Of a DNA stretch of 64,000 nt, positions 38,371 to 46,835 are shown in pieces. The notes beneath the pieces were generated by a model. That model saw only the letters and a list, made by a program, of their open reading frames with translations. It was not told the DNA's origin and ran no database searches. Position numbers and translations under genes: made by a program. This stretch comes from Methylococcus sp. EFPC2 (GTDB lineage: Bacteria; Pseudomonadota; Gammaproteobacteria; Methylococcales; Methylococcaceae), in NCBI RefSeq assembly GCF_016925495.1, contig NZ_CP070491.1, positions 4,042,001-4,106,000 of the forward strand. The letters are read 5' to 3'. The first letter of the stretch is position 1, and every line of letters starts with the position of its first letter.

Positions 38371-39387
38371 TTATGGGTTCACTTCGATCACGATCTTGCC
38401 GAAATGGCCCGCGTTTTTCAGGTGGGTGTAAGCCTCGCGCGCCTGCCGGAACGGAAAGACGCGGTCGACCACCGGATGTATTTCGGCCACGCTCACGAAC
38501 CGGTTGAGATCTTCGAACATGCTGCGGCTGCCGACGAAGATGCCGGACAGGCGCTTGGCGCCGCCGATCAGCGCGAAAGGATTGAGTTCGCCGCCGAAGC
38601 CGCTGAGGCCGCCGATGATGGCGATCGTGCCGCCCATCCGGGCGCTGGCGATCGAACGCGCCAGCGTCCCCTTGCCGCCGACTTCCAGCACCAGGTCGAC
38701 CCCGCGCCCTTCGGTCAGGCGCAAGACTTCCTCCTGCCACTCGGGTGTGGTCCGGTAGTTGATCGTCGCCGAGGCACCGAGACGACGCGCGCGCTCCAGC
38801 TTTTCGTCGCTGGATGAGGTGATGATGGTGTACAGACCCGCCGCCTTGGCCAATTGCAGGGCCCAGACCGACACGCCGCCGGTGCCCAGCAGCAACACGC
38901 TGTCTCCGGGCCGGAGTCCGCCTTCGACGAACAGCGCATTCCAGGCCGTGACGCCGGCACAGGGCAGGGTGGCGGCTTCCGTATAACTGAGATGTGCCGG
39001 TATCGAGACCAGGGCGTCTTCGTGCAGTACCACTGCTTCGGCCAGCATGCCGTCCCGGGCCCCGCCGAGTGCGCCCACGGAGTTTTGCACGGTGGGTGCG
39101 CCCTGGATCCATTCCGGAAAAAACGAGGCTGCGACACGGTCGCCCACGCGAAACCGGCTCACTCGCGCGCCGACGGCGACGACTTCCCCCGCGCCGTCGG
39201 AACAGGGAACCACAGGCGCCTCGCCCGCGCTGAGATATTTCCCGTCCGCGATCATCAGGTCGCGAAAATTGAGCGATACGGCGTGCACACGCACCTGTAC
39301 TTCGTGATCGGCCGGGGCGGCAAGGCTGCGTTCAACCTGTTCCAGCCCGGCAATCTGTTGTCCCGATTTGATTTGATAAGCCTGCAT
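38371..39387 (-). CDS. MDR-family zinc-type alcohol dehydrogenase-like oxidoreductase
   Basis: 338 residues. The ATG at 39385-39387 (MQAYQIKSGQQIAGLEQ) is chosen because AAAGGAG lies six bases before it; the ATG two codons earlier would be too close. It has AVSLNFRDLMIADGKYL, VPCSDGAGEVVAVG, ATLPCAGVTAWNALF and the nucleotide-binding VLLLGTGGVSVWALQLAKAAG. Residues of the catalytic zinc site are not preserved, as in the NAD(P)-dependent alcohol dehydrogenase-like subgroup. It is divergent from a LysR gene across 168 bp carrying two identical 11-bp motifs, so it is the likely LysR target. Confidence 0.9.
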   Translation of the reverse strand: MQAYQIKSGQQIAGLEQVERSLAAPADHEVQVRVHAVSLNFRDLMIADGKYLSAGEAPVVPCSDGAGEVVAVGARVSRFRVGDRVAASFFPEWIQGAPTVQNSVGALGGARDGMLAEAVVLHEDALVSIPAHLSYTEAATLPCAGVTAWNALFVEGGLRPGDSVLLLGTGGVSVWALQLAKAAGLYTIITSSSDEKLERARRLGASATINYRTTPEWQEEVLRLTEGRGVDLVLEVGGKGTLARSIASARMGGTIAIIGGLSGFGGELNPFALIGGAKRLSGIFVGSRSMFEDLNRFVSVAEIHPVVDRVFPFRQAREAYTHLKNAGHFGKIVIEVNP

Positions 39388-39399
39388 TTCCATCTCCTT

Positions 39400-39410
39400 T
39401 TAGTTAACAA
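39400..39410. promoter_or_regulatory. Candidate LysR operator 1, TTAGTTAACAA
   Basis: TTAGTTAACAA, centred on the palindrome GTTAAC, 13 bp upstream of the MDR start codon. The identical 11-mer recurs at 39519. Position next to the start would suit repression of the MDR gene. Confidence 0.5.
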
Positions 39411-39518
39411 AACATCTGTGCTTGCAGTGGCCGTCGGCGCAACGATCGACATCGTCGTCGTGCTCGCGTCGACATGGGCGGTTATGATATCGGAGCCACG
39501 CGGTCCGCAGTGGCGGAA

Positions 39519-39529
39519 TTAGTTAACAA
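39519..39529. promoter_or_regulatory. Candidate LysR operator 2, TTAGTTAACAA
   Basis: Second identical copy, 27 bp upstream of the lysR-type start codon and 119 bp from copy 1, in direct orientation. It would suit autoregulation. Confidence 0.5.
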
Positions 39530-39555
39530 CTCTGTAGCGTGTATGGAACCAATCC

Positions 39556-40473
39556 ATGAGTGATCGCTTAAACGGCATCAGCGCGTTTGTCGAAGCGGTG
39601 GAGGCCGGCAGTTTCGCACTGGCGGCACAACGCATGCGGCTGACCCGCTCGGCGGTGGGCAAGAGTATCGCGCGGCTGGAGCAGCGCCTGGGGGTGCGGC
39701 TGTTCCATCGGACGACGCGCAGCCAGAGCCTGACGGAAGAAGGGCAGGCGTATTACGAACGCTGCGTGCGCGCCCTGGCGGAACTGGATGCCGGCGCATC
39801 GGCGCTGGACAGCGGCAAGCGCGAGCCCGCCGGATGTTTGCGCGTCACCGCGCCCGTGCTGTTCGGCCGCCATTGCGTCGCGCCGGTGTTTCTCGCCCTG
39901 GGGCGCCGCTACCCGCGACTGAAGATGGAAATGTCCTTCAACGACCGCGTCGTCGATCTGGTGGACGAAGGCTACGACTTGGCCGTGCGCATAGGCAAGC
40001 TGCCCGACAGCGGCAGCCTGGTCGCGCGACGCCTGGGCGCCCAGCGCATGGTGATTTGCGCCGCACCGTCTTACCTGGCCGAACACGGAAAACCGGCCGG
40101 CACGGATGATCTTTCCCGCCATGTGGGCATCGCCTATGGCCGCTCGGGCCGCGTCTCGCCTTGGCGCATCAGCGACGGTGCGGGCCGGATCGTCGAGCTC
40201 CGGGCCGATATCCGCTTCGTGTTCGACGATCTGCAGGCGATCGCCGATGCCGCCATGGCAGGACTGGGTCTGGCCTGGCTGCCTTGCTGGCTGATGGCGC
40301 AGCATGCGCGGGCCGGTCAACTGGAGATCGTGATGGGCTGCGACAGCCTGCCGGCGACGGAAATTCACGTCGTGTGGCCGCAATCGCATTATTTGCCGAC
40401 CAAGACGCGGGCCGCGATCGATGCGCTGGTGGCCGAGATACCCGGCATGGTCGGGCAATTCGAACAGGCCTAG
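39556..40473 (+). CDS. LysR-family transcriptional regulator
   Basis: 305 residues. The winged helix at 1-60 (FVEAVEAGSFALAAQRMRLT, AVGKSIARLEQRLGVRLFHRTTR) is followed by the substrate-binding domain (LRVTAPVLFGRHCVAPVFLAL, DLVDEGYDLAVRIGKLPDSG, ADAAMAGLGLAWLPCWL). This pattern belongs to the DsdC/AaeR-like group that often controls a divergent oxidoreductase. It probably binds the repeated TTAGTTAACAA sites in the shared intergenic region. The effector is unknown. Confidence 0.93.
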   Translation: MSDRLNGISAFVEAVEAGSFALAAQRMRLTRSAVGKSIARLEQRLGVRLFHRTTRSQSLTEEGQAYYERCVRALAELDAGASALDSGKREPAGCLRVTAPVLFGRHCVAPVFLALGRRYPRLKMEMSFNDRVVDLVDEGYDLAVRIGKLPDSGSLVARRLGAQRMVICAAPSYLAEHGKPAGTDDLSRHVGIAYGRSGRVSPWRISDGAGRIVELRADIRFVFDDLQAIADAAMAGLGLAWLPCWLMAQHARAGQLEIVMGCDSLPATEIHVVWPQSHYLPTKTRAAIDALVAEIPGMVGQFEQA

Positions 40474-40475
40474 AT

Positions 40476-41633
40476 CTAAGCGCTGCCGTCCGCCGTCCAT
40501 TGCCGGCGGTAGTCGCCGTAGGCGTAGGATTTCATCTCGCGCACGGCCTCGCCGTCCCAGGCGTAGATCGTCGGCAGATTGTGGCCGTTGAAGCGGTGGG
40601 CCTTGATCAGGCTGTAGGCGCCGACGTGGCGGAACACCACCCGCTCCCCGAGTTCCGGAGGGCGCTCGAAGCGGAACTCGCCGAACACATCGCCCGCCAA
40701 ACAGGTGCAGCCGGCGAGGATCACCGGCATGCCCTGCTCGGGCTCGGGTTCGTCCAGCTCGGGCCGCTTCTGGTATTCGAACACCTCGGGCAGGTGATTG
40801 ATGCTGGTATCCAGCACGGCGACGATGCGCCCGTCGCTTTCGAACCGGTCGATGACGCTGGCGACCAGATAGCCGGCGCGCCCGACCAGTGCGTTACCCG
40901 GCTCGAAAAAGACCTCCAGGCCGTAGTTTGCCCGCAGCCGCCGGGCAATCTCGCCCAACTCGGCCAGATCCTCCGCGCTGTCGAACACATAACCGCCGCC
41001 CAGGTTGAGCCATTCCACGCCTTGCAGCACCGGTGCCAGCGCTTCCTCGATGTGGGCGACGGTCAGCCGCAGCGGCGCGAATCCGCGGACGCCGAAGGCC
41101 GTATGCACGTGCAGTCCTTTCAGCACGGAGCGGAAAGCGGCATGGTCCTGCCAGAGCGCGGCCGTCTCGGCGAGGTCGGCGCCCAGCTTGGAGTGCGGGC
41201 GGCAGGGGTCGTAGCGCAGGTCGCCGGCGAACGAGAGCTTGGGATTAAGCCGGATGCCCGCGCGGACAGAGGAGGGCAGGGCGGGCTGCAGGCGTTGAAA
41301 CTGATTCAAGGAGTTGAAGGCGACATAGCCGCACAGGCTGCCGATTTCTTCGATCTCGTCGGGGCGCAAGCCCGGCGTGGCGATGTGCAGGCTGCCCCGG
41401 CCGGCTTCGGCCGCCAGTTTGGCTTCGTACAGGGAGCTGACGGAAAAGCCCTGGAGCCAGGGCGCGAGCAGGCGCAACAGGGGCAGGAAGGGAAAGGCCT
41501 TGACCGAATAAAGCATGCGGCAGCCGCTGGCTTCGTGGGCCTGGCGCAACCGTCCGGCCTGCCTGAGGATCAGGCTTTCGTCATAGAGGAATGCGGGAGT
41601 GGCGGGGACGAGGCGGCCGGGACGGCAAGACAT
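40476..41633 (-). CDS. PLP-dependent fold-III decarboxylase, carboxynorspermidine decarboxylase-like (NspC)
   Basis: 385 residues from ATG at 41631-41633 (MSCRPGRLVPATPAFLYDESL). The PLP lysine is in CRMLYSVKAFPF; the HVHTAFG, LNLGGGYVF and FEPGNALVGRAG segments bind cofactor; the active-site cysteine is in AGCTCLAGDVFGEF. The sequence fits the NspC/LysA/SpeC-like alanine-racemase-fold family, closest in motif to carboxynorspermidine decarboxylase, which makes norspermidine or spermidine. No dehydrogenase partner gene (Lys1-like) is adjacent. It starts 29 bp after the Nudix gene, so they may be one unit. Its 3' end abuts the convergent LysR gene. Confidence 0.8.
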   Translation of the reverse strand: MSCRPGRLVPATPAFLYDESLILRQAGRLRQAHEASGCRMLYSVKAFPFLPLLRLLAPWLQGFSVSSLYEAKLAAEAGRGSLHIATPGLRPDEIEEIGSLCGYVAFNSLNQFQRLQPALPSSVRAGIRLNPKLSFAGDLRYDPCRPHSKLGADLAETAALWQDHAAFRSVLKGLHVHTAFGVRGFAPLRLTVAHIEEALAPVLQGVEWLNLGGGYVFDSAEDLAELGEIARRLRANYGLEVFFEPGNALVGRAGYLVASVIDRFESDGRIVAVLDTSINHLPEVFEYQKRPELDEPEPEQGMPVILAGCTCLAGDVFGEFRFERPPELGERVVFRHVGAYSLIKAHRFNGHNLPTIYAWDGEAVREMKSYAYGDYRRQWTADGSA

Positions 41634-41662
41634 GGGCAGAGGGCGAGGACGAAAAGGGGCGC

Positions 41663-42091
41663 TCACTCGCCGTGACTGTGCTGTACCAGCCAATCGGCCC
41701 AGTTGAGGATGGTCTTCAGCCTGGGGGCCAGCAGGGCGTGGGCCTGATCGTAATTCAGCCAGCGGAACTCTTCGTGCTCGGGCCGGCCCAGGGTGGGATT
41801 GATGGGCAGATACACCTCGCCCTCGCGCGATTCGGCCAGGTAGTAGCGCGCCACCTTGCCGAAACCGTAGGGCGCGGTTTCCTGGTAGCCCTTGCCCCAG
41901 CGGAAGTCCAAAGCCTCCAGCCCGGTTTCTTCGCCCACCTCGCGTATGGCGGCGTCAAACGGATCTTCCCCTGCTTCCACCACGCCCTTGGGAAAATCCC
42001 AGTAACTGAATGCGCGCAGCAGCAGATAACGCGGCTCCGGCGGCTCGTCGCGCACGATCACGGCTCCTGCCGACAGGGTCAGTTGTTTCAT
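41663..42091 (-). CDS. Nudix hydrolase, probable diadenosine tetraphosphatase
   Basis: 142 residues. The Nudix box GVVEAGEDPFDAAIREVGEE is complete, preceded by LLLRAFSYWDFPKG and followed by RWGKGYQETAPYGFGKVARYYLAE. This matches bis(5'-nucleosyl)-tetraphosphatase-like members, which clear Ap4A or nucleotide by-products. Start MKQLTLSAGAVIVRD at 42089-42091. Cytoplasmic. Confidence 0.9.
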   Translation of the reverse strand: MKQLTLSAGAVIVRDEPPEPRYLLLRAFSYWDFPKGVVEAGEDPFDAAIREVGEETGLEALDFRWGKGYQETAPYGFGKVARYYLAESREGEVYLPINPTLGRPEHEEFRWLNYDQAHALLAPRLKTILNWADWLVQHSHGE

Positions 42092-42152
42092 CAGCGGGCC
42101 TCCATGGTGGTCGACATGGAGGCCATTCTAACCGACCCCGGCGGCGGCCGCC

Positions 42153-42743
42153 TTAAGCCAGGCGGAGGTGCAAGGGACTCTGGCGCGGAAAATGGGCTTT
42201 CAGAAACTCCATCTGATCACTCAACACCCGCCGGCCCTGCAGATAAACATATTCGGCATGAGTGGGCACGAAGGGTATCGCCAACAACTGCATGCCGGCC
42301 TGTTCGGGCGTGCGGCCGGCCTTGTGGTTGTTGCACCGCTTGCAGGCGGTCACTACGTTGCTCCAGGCATCCGCCCCGCCCTGGCTGAGCGGCGTGATAT
42401 GATCGCGGGAGAGGTCACGGTGCAGGAAGCGTTGTCCGCAATAGAGGCAGAGGTGGTTGTCGCGGCGGAACAGGGCCGGATTGCCGAGCGGCGGAAGATA
42501 ACCGCTGGCGGCTTTGTACCCTCCGCCGTGATGGCTATGGGTGGCCAATATGGAGTTGACCTCGATCAGGCTCCGCTTGCCGGTACGGGCGTTGATTCCG
42601 CCGCGCAGGGTAAACAAAGTGCTACCGCAGGTATAAGCGACCAACTCCAGATGGTAGAGTTTGGCGGCCTCCTGGTAGCCGATCCATTCCAGCGGCATGC
42701 CGGAAGCATCGGTACGCAGTACCTGTAGACGATCGATCTCCAT
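42153..42743 (-). CDS. HNH endonuclease family protein
   Basis: 196 residues starting MEIDRLQVLRTDASGMPLEW. The HNH core is complete: CLYCGQRFLHRDLSRDHITP (first zinc Cys pair and DH) and WSNVVTACKRCNNHKAGRT (N and second Cys pair). The N-terminal SxxLxxxA-type region and C-terminal YVYLQGRRVL match a widespread stand-alone proteobacterial HNH family whose role is unknown; restriction and repair have both been suggested for relatives. ACGGAGGAACC precedes the ATG. Confidence 0.93.
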   Translation of the reverse strand: MEIDRLQVLRTDASGMPLEWIGYQEAAKLYHLELVAYTCGSTLFTLRGGINARTGKRSLIEVNSILATHSHHGGGYKAASGYLPPLGNPALFRRDNHLCLYCGQRFLHRDLSRDHITPLSQGGADAWSNVVTACKRCNNHKAGRTPEQAGMQLLAIPFVPTHAEYVYLQGRRVLSDQMEFLKAHFPRQSPLHLRLA

Positions 42744-43006
42744 GGTTCCTCCGTTAAGCTTGCTAAGGTTTCATCTCATGCGTGCGGGTAAGCGATTGAT
42801 TCGGTTCGAGCGGGGTCTGCGCACAGTGTATAGAAATGCCGTGTCAAGTAAAATTTTCTGTCCTCTCTGCCCGCTCCCTTTTTCGTTGGCTTATGTAAGT
42901 CACTGATACTGCGATGCCTGGCCCGATTGCGACTTGGCCTGCAGAAAATCCCGGGAGTCCGGACGGAGAGCGATTCCGGTCGTTTGTCATGGCATTTCCC
43001 ACAGAC

Positions 43007-43015
43007 TTATCCACA
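43007..43015 (+). promoter_or_regulatory. Isolated DnaA-box sequence TTATCCACA
   Basis: A perfect 9-bp DnaA box within the 42744-43041 gap, which otherwise has no gene. Single, not flanked by dnaA, dnaN or AT-rich unwinding DNA, so not an origin. Confidence 0.3.
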
Positions 43016-43041
43016 GGCCCAGGCCATTGTTCGCCCCTTAT

Positions 43042-43872
43042 ATGACATACGATTTACACACCCACTCGACCGCTTCCGACGGAGCCTATACCCCGACTGA
43101 ACTGGTCAGGCGGGCCGCCGAAGCGGGCGTGGGCCATCTGGCCTTGAGCGATCACGACTGCACCGACGGCCTGGCCGAAGCGGAGCGGGCCGCCTCCCTC
43201 TACGGCCTTAGACTGATCCCCGCCGTGGAAGTGTCCGTCAGTTGGCAGGGCAAGTCGGTGCACATCGTCGGTCTCAACATCTCCGCCGCCTGCGCGAGCT
43301 TGCAGACCGGCCTGCAAGGCTTGCAGGCCACCCGCCGGGAACGCGCCTTGGAAATGGGGAAGCGGCTGGCCAAGGAGGGCATACCCGGCGCGTACGAGGC
43401 GGCTTATCTGCTTGCCGGCGACGGCATGATCACGCGCACCCATTTCGCCCACTTCCTGGTGACGCAAGGATTGTCGCCCAGTGTCAAGGACGTGTTCGGG
43501 CGCTATCTCACCCCCGGCAAGCCGGGTTACGTGTCCACCGAATGGGCCGGCCTGGAAGCCGCCGTGAGCTGGATACGCGAGGCGGGCGGCATCGCCGCGG
43601 TGGCCCATCCGCAGCGCTACAAGATGACCGGAAGCTGGCTGCGGCGCTTGTTCGCTGAATTCAAGGAGGCCGGGGGCGAAGCGATGGAAGTGATTTCCGG
43701 TACCTCGTCGCCCAACGACATCCAGACCATGGCCCAGCATGCCAAGCGCTTCGGGCTGCTGGCCTCGCTGGGCTCCGATTTCCACAGCCCCGAGCACAGC
43801 TGGCTCAAGCTGGGCAAACTGCCGCCGCTGCCCGAGGGGCTGACGCCGGTCTGGAGCCGCTGGCATGCCTGA
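43042..43872 (+). CDS. PHP-domain phosphoesterase, 3',5'-nucleoside bisphosphate phosphatase/RNase AM-like
   Basis: 276 residues from ATG at 43042 (MTYDLHTHSTASDGAYTPTEL). The PHP metal ligands are visible: DLHTHSTASDG, LALSDHDCTDG, RLIPAVEVS, HIVGLNI, TRTHFAHFLV and LGSDFHSPEHSW. It belongs to the TrpH/YciV (RNase AM) family, which hydrolyses 3',5'-nucleoside bisphosphates and trims 5' ends of RNA. Full length. The downstream tag gene overlaps its end by 8 bp, so the two are coupled. Confidence 0.93.
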   Translation: MTYDLHTHSTASDGAYTPTELVRRAAEAGVGHLALSDHDCTDGLAEAERAASLYGLRLIPAVEVSVSWQGKSVHIVGLNISAACASLQTGLQGLQATRRERALEMGKRLAKEGIPGAYEAAYLLAGDGMITRTHFAHFLVTQGLSPSVKDVFGRYLTPGKPGYVSTEWAGLEAAVSWIREAGGIAAVAHPQRYKMTGSWLRRLFAEFKEAGGEAMEVISGTSSPNDIQTMAQHAKRFGLLASLGSDFHSPEHSWLKLGKLPPLPEGLTPVWSRWHA

Positions 43873-44458
43873 AACCTCCCGTTGCGCCTGGGCCGTCCGC
43901 ACGGACGAAGAGCGCTGCTATCACGACGAGGAATGGGGGAGGCCGCTGCACGACGAGCGGAAATTATTCGAATTCCTCATCCTGGAAGGCGCGCAGGCGG
44001 GTCTGAGCTGGCTGACGGTGCTGCGCAAGCGGGAGCGCTATCGGGAAGTCTTCGACGGCTTCGATCCGGAAGCGGTCGCGCGCTACGATGCCGAAAAGAC
44101 GGCCATGCTGCTGGCCGATCCGGGCCTGATCCGCAACCGCCTGAAGATCGAGGCGGCGGTCGACAACGCCCGCGCCTATCTCCGGGTACAGGAAACGTAC
44201 GGCAGTTTCGACGCCTATCTGTGGCGCTACGTCGACGGCCAGCCCATACAGAACGCCTGGCAGGATTACAAGGAGGCGCCCGCCGCCACGGCGGTTTCGA
44301 CCGCCTTGAGCAAGGACTTGCGCAAGCGCGGATTCCGCTTCGTCGGGCCGACCATTTGTTATGCCTACATGCAGGCGGTCGGGCTGGTCAACGACCATGC
44401 CGTTGGTTGTTTCCGCTGGCATGAGCTGGGCGGCGGCCGGGAAGAACTTCCCGCATAA
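43865..44458 (+). CDS. tag: DNA-3-methyladenine glycosylase I
   Basis: 197 residues. The Tag signature is present: RCAWAVRTDEERCYHDEEWG (zinc Cys and His), FEFLILEGAQAGLSWLTVL with the catalytic Glu, LIRNRLKIEAAVDNARA and the C-terminal VGLVNDHAVGCFRWHE with the second zinc ligands. It removes 3-methyladenine from alkylated DNA. It overlaps the PHP gene by 8 bp. Cytoplasmic. Confidence 0.96.
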   Translation: MPETSRCAWAVRTDEERCYHDEEWGRPLHDERKLFEFLILEGAQAGLSWLTVLRKRERYREVFDGFDPEAVARYDAEKTAMLLADPGLIRNRLKIEAAVDNARAYLRVQETYGSFDAYLWRYVDGQPIQNAWQDYKEAPAATAVSTALSKDLRKRGFRFVGPTICYAYMQAVGLVNDHAVGCFRWHELGGGREELPA

Positions 44459-44545
44459 CCCCCTCGCCGCGTCCGTGTCGGGGGGCAATCACCGCGAACC
44501 TCGTCCGGCGCGTGAGTAGTACCGCTCGATGCCGAGACCATGGGC

Positions 44546-45709
44546 TCAGCGCTCGGGCCAGTGCCAGGGCGGGGCGTCCAGCCGACCTTGCCCTTCGATG
44601 TGCGTTTCGCCGAGATCCTTGTAAAGCCGGATCGGTTCGCTCTGTTTGCATGGCTCCAACGCGGCGATCAAGCGCGTGGAGTGGGAAACGACCAGGATCT
44701 GGGAGCGCTCGCTCGCGTTCTCGATCAGCCTGGCCAGGGCAGGCATGAGATCGGGGTGCAAACTGGTTTCCGGCTCGTTCAGCACCATCAGCTCGGGAGG
44801 CCGGGGCGTCAGCAGCGCCGCGATCCATAACAAATACCGTAGCGTCCCGTCGGAAAGCTCGGCCTGGCTCAAGGGCCGCAACAAGCCGTGCTGGCGGAAC
44901 TCGATGCCGAAGCGGCCGTCCTTCACCGTCACTTCGATACGCGCACCGGGAAAAGCGTCTTCCACCGCTTCATCGAGCCTTGCGCCATCGCCGATCTCGC
45001 GCAGGGTCTGCAAGGCGGCCGCGACGTCCCGCCCGTCGTGGCTCAACGCCGGCGTCCGCGTGCCGACCTGGATTTGCCGCGCCGGCGCATCGGTGTCGGC
45101 GCGGAAATGGTCGTAGAAACGCCAGGAGCGGATGGACTCCCGTAGCAGCAGCACTTCCGGGGCGATCCGCGGATCGGCGACGTGGGTGAGCAGGCTGTCG
45201 TAGGCCGGCACGTGCTGCGCGATGACGTCCCAGCGTCCGCGCTCGCCGCGCGTGCTGACGATGGCGCCGTGGCGCTCGACGACGGCGTTCGCCTTGCGCA
45301 AGACCGCACCGTGCCAGATGCATTCGCGCTTGATTTCGGGATCGAGACCGAAAGAACCGAACGGCGGAGAGGGCAAGCCGAAATCGACCGCGTAACTCAA
45401 ATCATCGCCCGCAAACCCCATGCGCAGATGCACCCGCTCCCGGCGCGGGCCGCCCTGGACGGGATGCTCGCCACGGCGGACGGATTTGGCGAATGACTCG
45501 GGCCCGGCCCACAGTACGGACGGCAGGCCGCCCTCCCGTGCGATGGAAGCCACTGCGCCGCCGAGCGCTGTTTCGCTCAACAGCCGGAAGGCGCGATAAA
45601 GATTGGACTTGCCGCAGCCGTTGGCCCCGGTGATGACGTTGAGTTGACCCAGCGGAACGACCAGTTCCCGCAAGGAGCGGTAATTGGCGATGGCGAGCGT
45701 GTGGAGCAT
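44546..45709 (-). CDS. Solitary AAA ATPase (RecF/OLD-like, no TOPRIM)
   Basis: 387 residues. Walker A GANGCGKSNLYR follows LHTLAIANYRSLREL, an SMC/RecF-type start; the ABC signature region is ELSDGTLRYLLWIAALL, and Walker B plus the switch are VLNEPETSLHPDLMPALARL and LVVSHSTRLI. The middle part lacks a long coiled coil, and no TOPRIM nuclease domain follows. This matches the DUF2813-like AAA_21 family, which occurs alone or with defence effectors; here no partner nuclease is adjacent. It is divergent from the HD-like gene. Function unknown. Confidence 0.85.
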   Translation of the reverse strand: MLHTLAIANYRSLRELVVPLGQLNVITGANGCGKSNLYRAFRLLSETALGGAVASIAREGGLPSVLWAGPESFAKSVRRGEHPVQGGPRRERVHLRMGFAGDDLSYAVDFGLPSPPFGSFGLDPEIKRECIWHGAVLRKANAVVERHGAIVSTRGERGRWDVIAQHVPAYDSLLTHVADPRIAPEVLLLRESIRSWRFYDHFRADTDAPARQIQVGTRTPALSHDGRDVAAALQTLREIGDGARLDEAVEDAFPGARIEVTVKDGRFGIEFRQHGLLRPLSQAELSDGTLRYLLWIAALLTPRPPELMVLNEPETSLHPDLMPALARLIENASERSQILVVSHSTRLIAALEPCKQSEPIRLYKDLGETHIEGQGRLDAPPWHWPER

Positions 45710-45906
45710 CCTGCGTTACCCGTTTTGGCCTGAATTTGCGCCGATTATGGCACGCGCCCGCCTCGGACGGCCTCATTCCCGGCGCGGCGGCGGCCAGACC
45801 GGGGCCGGCGCGAGGTTGCAGTGAATTTCCCCAATGTGCGCCCTCGCGCCGTTGACTCGGGCGGCACCTTGCCTCAACCATTAGGCATCCCATTACGGCC
45901 ACCCTC

Positions 45907-46797
45907 ATGAACGCCGAAATCAATCCCCGCCCCCTGGACTTGGTGCAGACCGATCCCGCGCTCGGCATCCTCCGTTTGGCGGCCTTGTCTGCCGGTCCCG
46001 ACGGCAAGCTGGATGACGAGACGCTGGATCTGATTTTCGAACGCGTCGAAGCCGGCGTTTTCGCCGCCATGGACCCTGCCGCCGCATGGCCGGAACTGGT
46101 CCTGGGACTTATGGGCCGTACACCGTCGAACATGTTCCGTGCCCTCTACTCGTCCGGCGCGCTGCACGAGGTGTTGCCGGAAGTGGCGGGCGTGTTCGGT
46201 GTCCCGCAAATCGCGGACGACCCGCCGCAAGTCGATATCGGCCAGCATCTGCTGCGCGTGCTGGACGAGGCCGCCCGTTGCGACGCGCCGCTGCCGGTGC
46301 GTTTCGCCGCGCTGGTGATGCATGCCGGCAAGTCGGATTCGCCCCCCGAACACCTGCCCGTCCATTATCGCCACATCGAGCGCGGCCGTCCGCGCATCGA
46401 GGCGCTGTGCGAACGCTTCGGCGTGCCCGGGGAATGCCGCGACCTGGCCCTGCTGGCGCTCGCGGAATGCGAACGGGTGCACCGGGTGTCGCAAGTGCGC
46501 GCCGGGCCGGTCGCCGCGCTGCTGGAGCGCGTGGGAGCCTTCGACCGGCCGGAGTGCTTCGAACAGTTGATGATCCTGTGCACGTGCGACTACCGGGCCT
46601 ACGGCCAGCGTCCCACCCAGGACTATCCCAAGGCCGCCTTGTTGGGCACCGCCTTGCAGGCTTGCGCAAGCATCGACGAAGCCGGGTTGTCATCCGGCCG
46701 CAGTGCCGCCGAAGCCGCGGAAAGCGTGCTGACCGCCCGCGCCACGGCGATCGCCGTCGCGTTCCGTTCGGAGCGCTGGTCGGGCGGAGCGGAATAA
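45907..46797 (+). CDS. CCA-tRNA-nucleotidyltransferase-like HD domain protein without head domain and without the HD pair
   Basis: 296 residues. The sequence parallels the C-terminal two thirds of bacterial Cca: ALGILRLAALSAG (neck), AAWPELVLGLMGRTPSNMF, LYSSGALHEVLPEVAGVFG, then VDIGQHLLRVLDEAA (first His), VRFAALVMHAGKSDSPPEHL in place of the canonical ALVHDLGKGLTP, and HYRHIERG. At the HD position the residues are Met138-His139, so the catalytic His-Asp is lost. The whole nucleotidyltransferase head (GxS, DxD) is absent. This is therefore a degenerate HD-body paralogue that may bind tRNA rather than cleave phosphate esters. It is followed by a small unknown gene 38 bp on. Confidence 0.85.
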   Translation: MNAEINPRPLDLVQTDPALGILRLAALSAGPDGKLDDETLDLIFERVEAGVFAAMDPAAAWPELVLGLMGRTPSNMFRALYSSGALHEVLPEVAGVFGVPQIADDPPQVDIGQHLLRVLDEAARCDAPLPVRFAALVMHAGKSDSPPEHLPVHYRHIERGRPRIEALCERFGVPGECRDLALLALAECERVHRVSQVRAGPVAALLERVGAFDRPECFEQLMILCTCDYRAYGQRPTQDYPKAALLGTALQACASIDEAGLSSGRSAAEAAESVLTARATAIAVAFRSERWSGGAE

Positions 46798-46835
46798 GCC
46801 GGCCGGCGGGAGCCCCGCTGCCCGGCCATGCGACG

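Noticed and set aside
43007-43015. Replication origin
   Set aside because: Only one DnaA box, no dnaA/dnaN/gidA genes and no cluster of AT-rich repeats.
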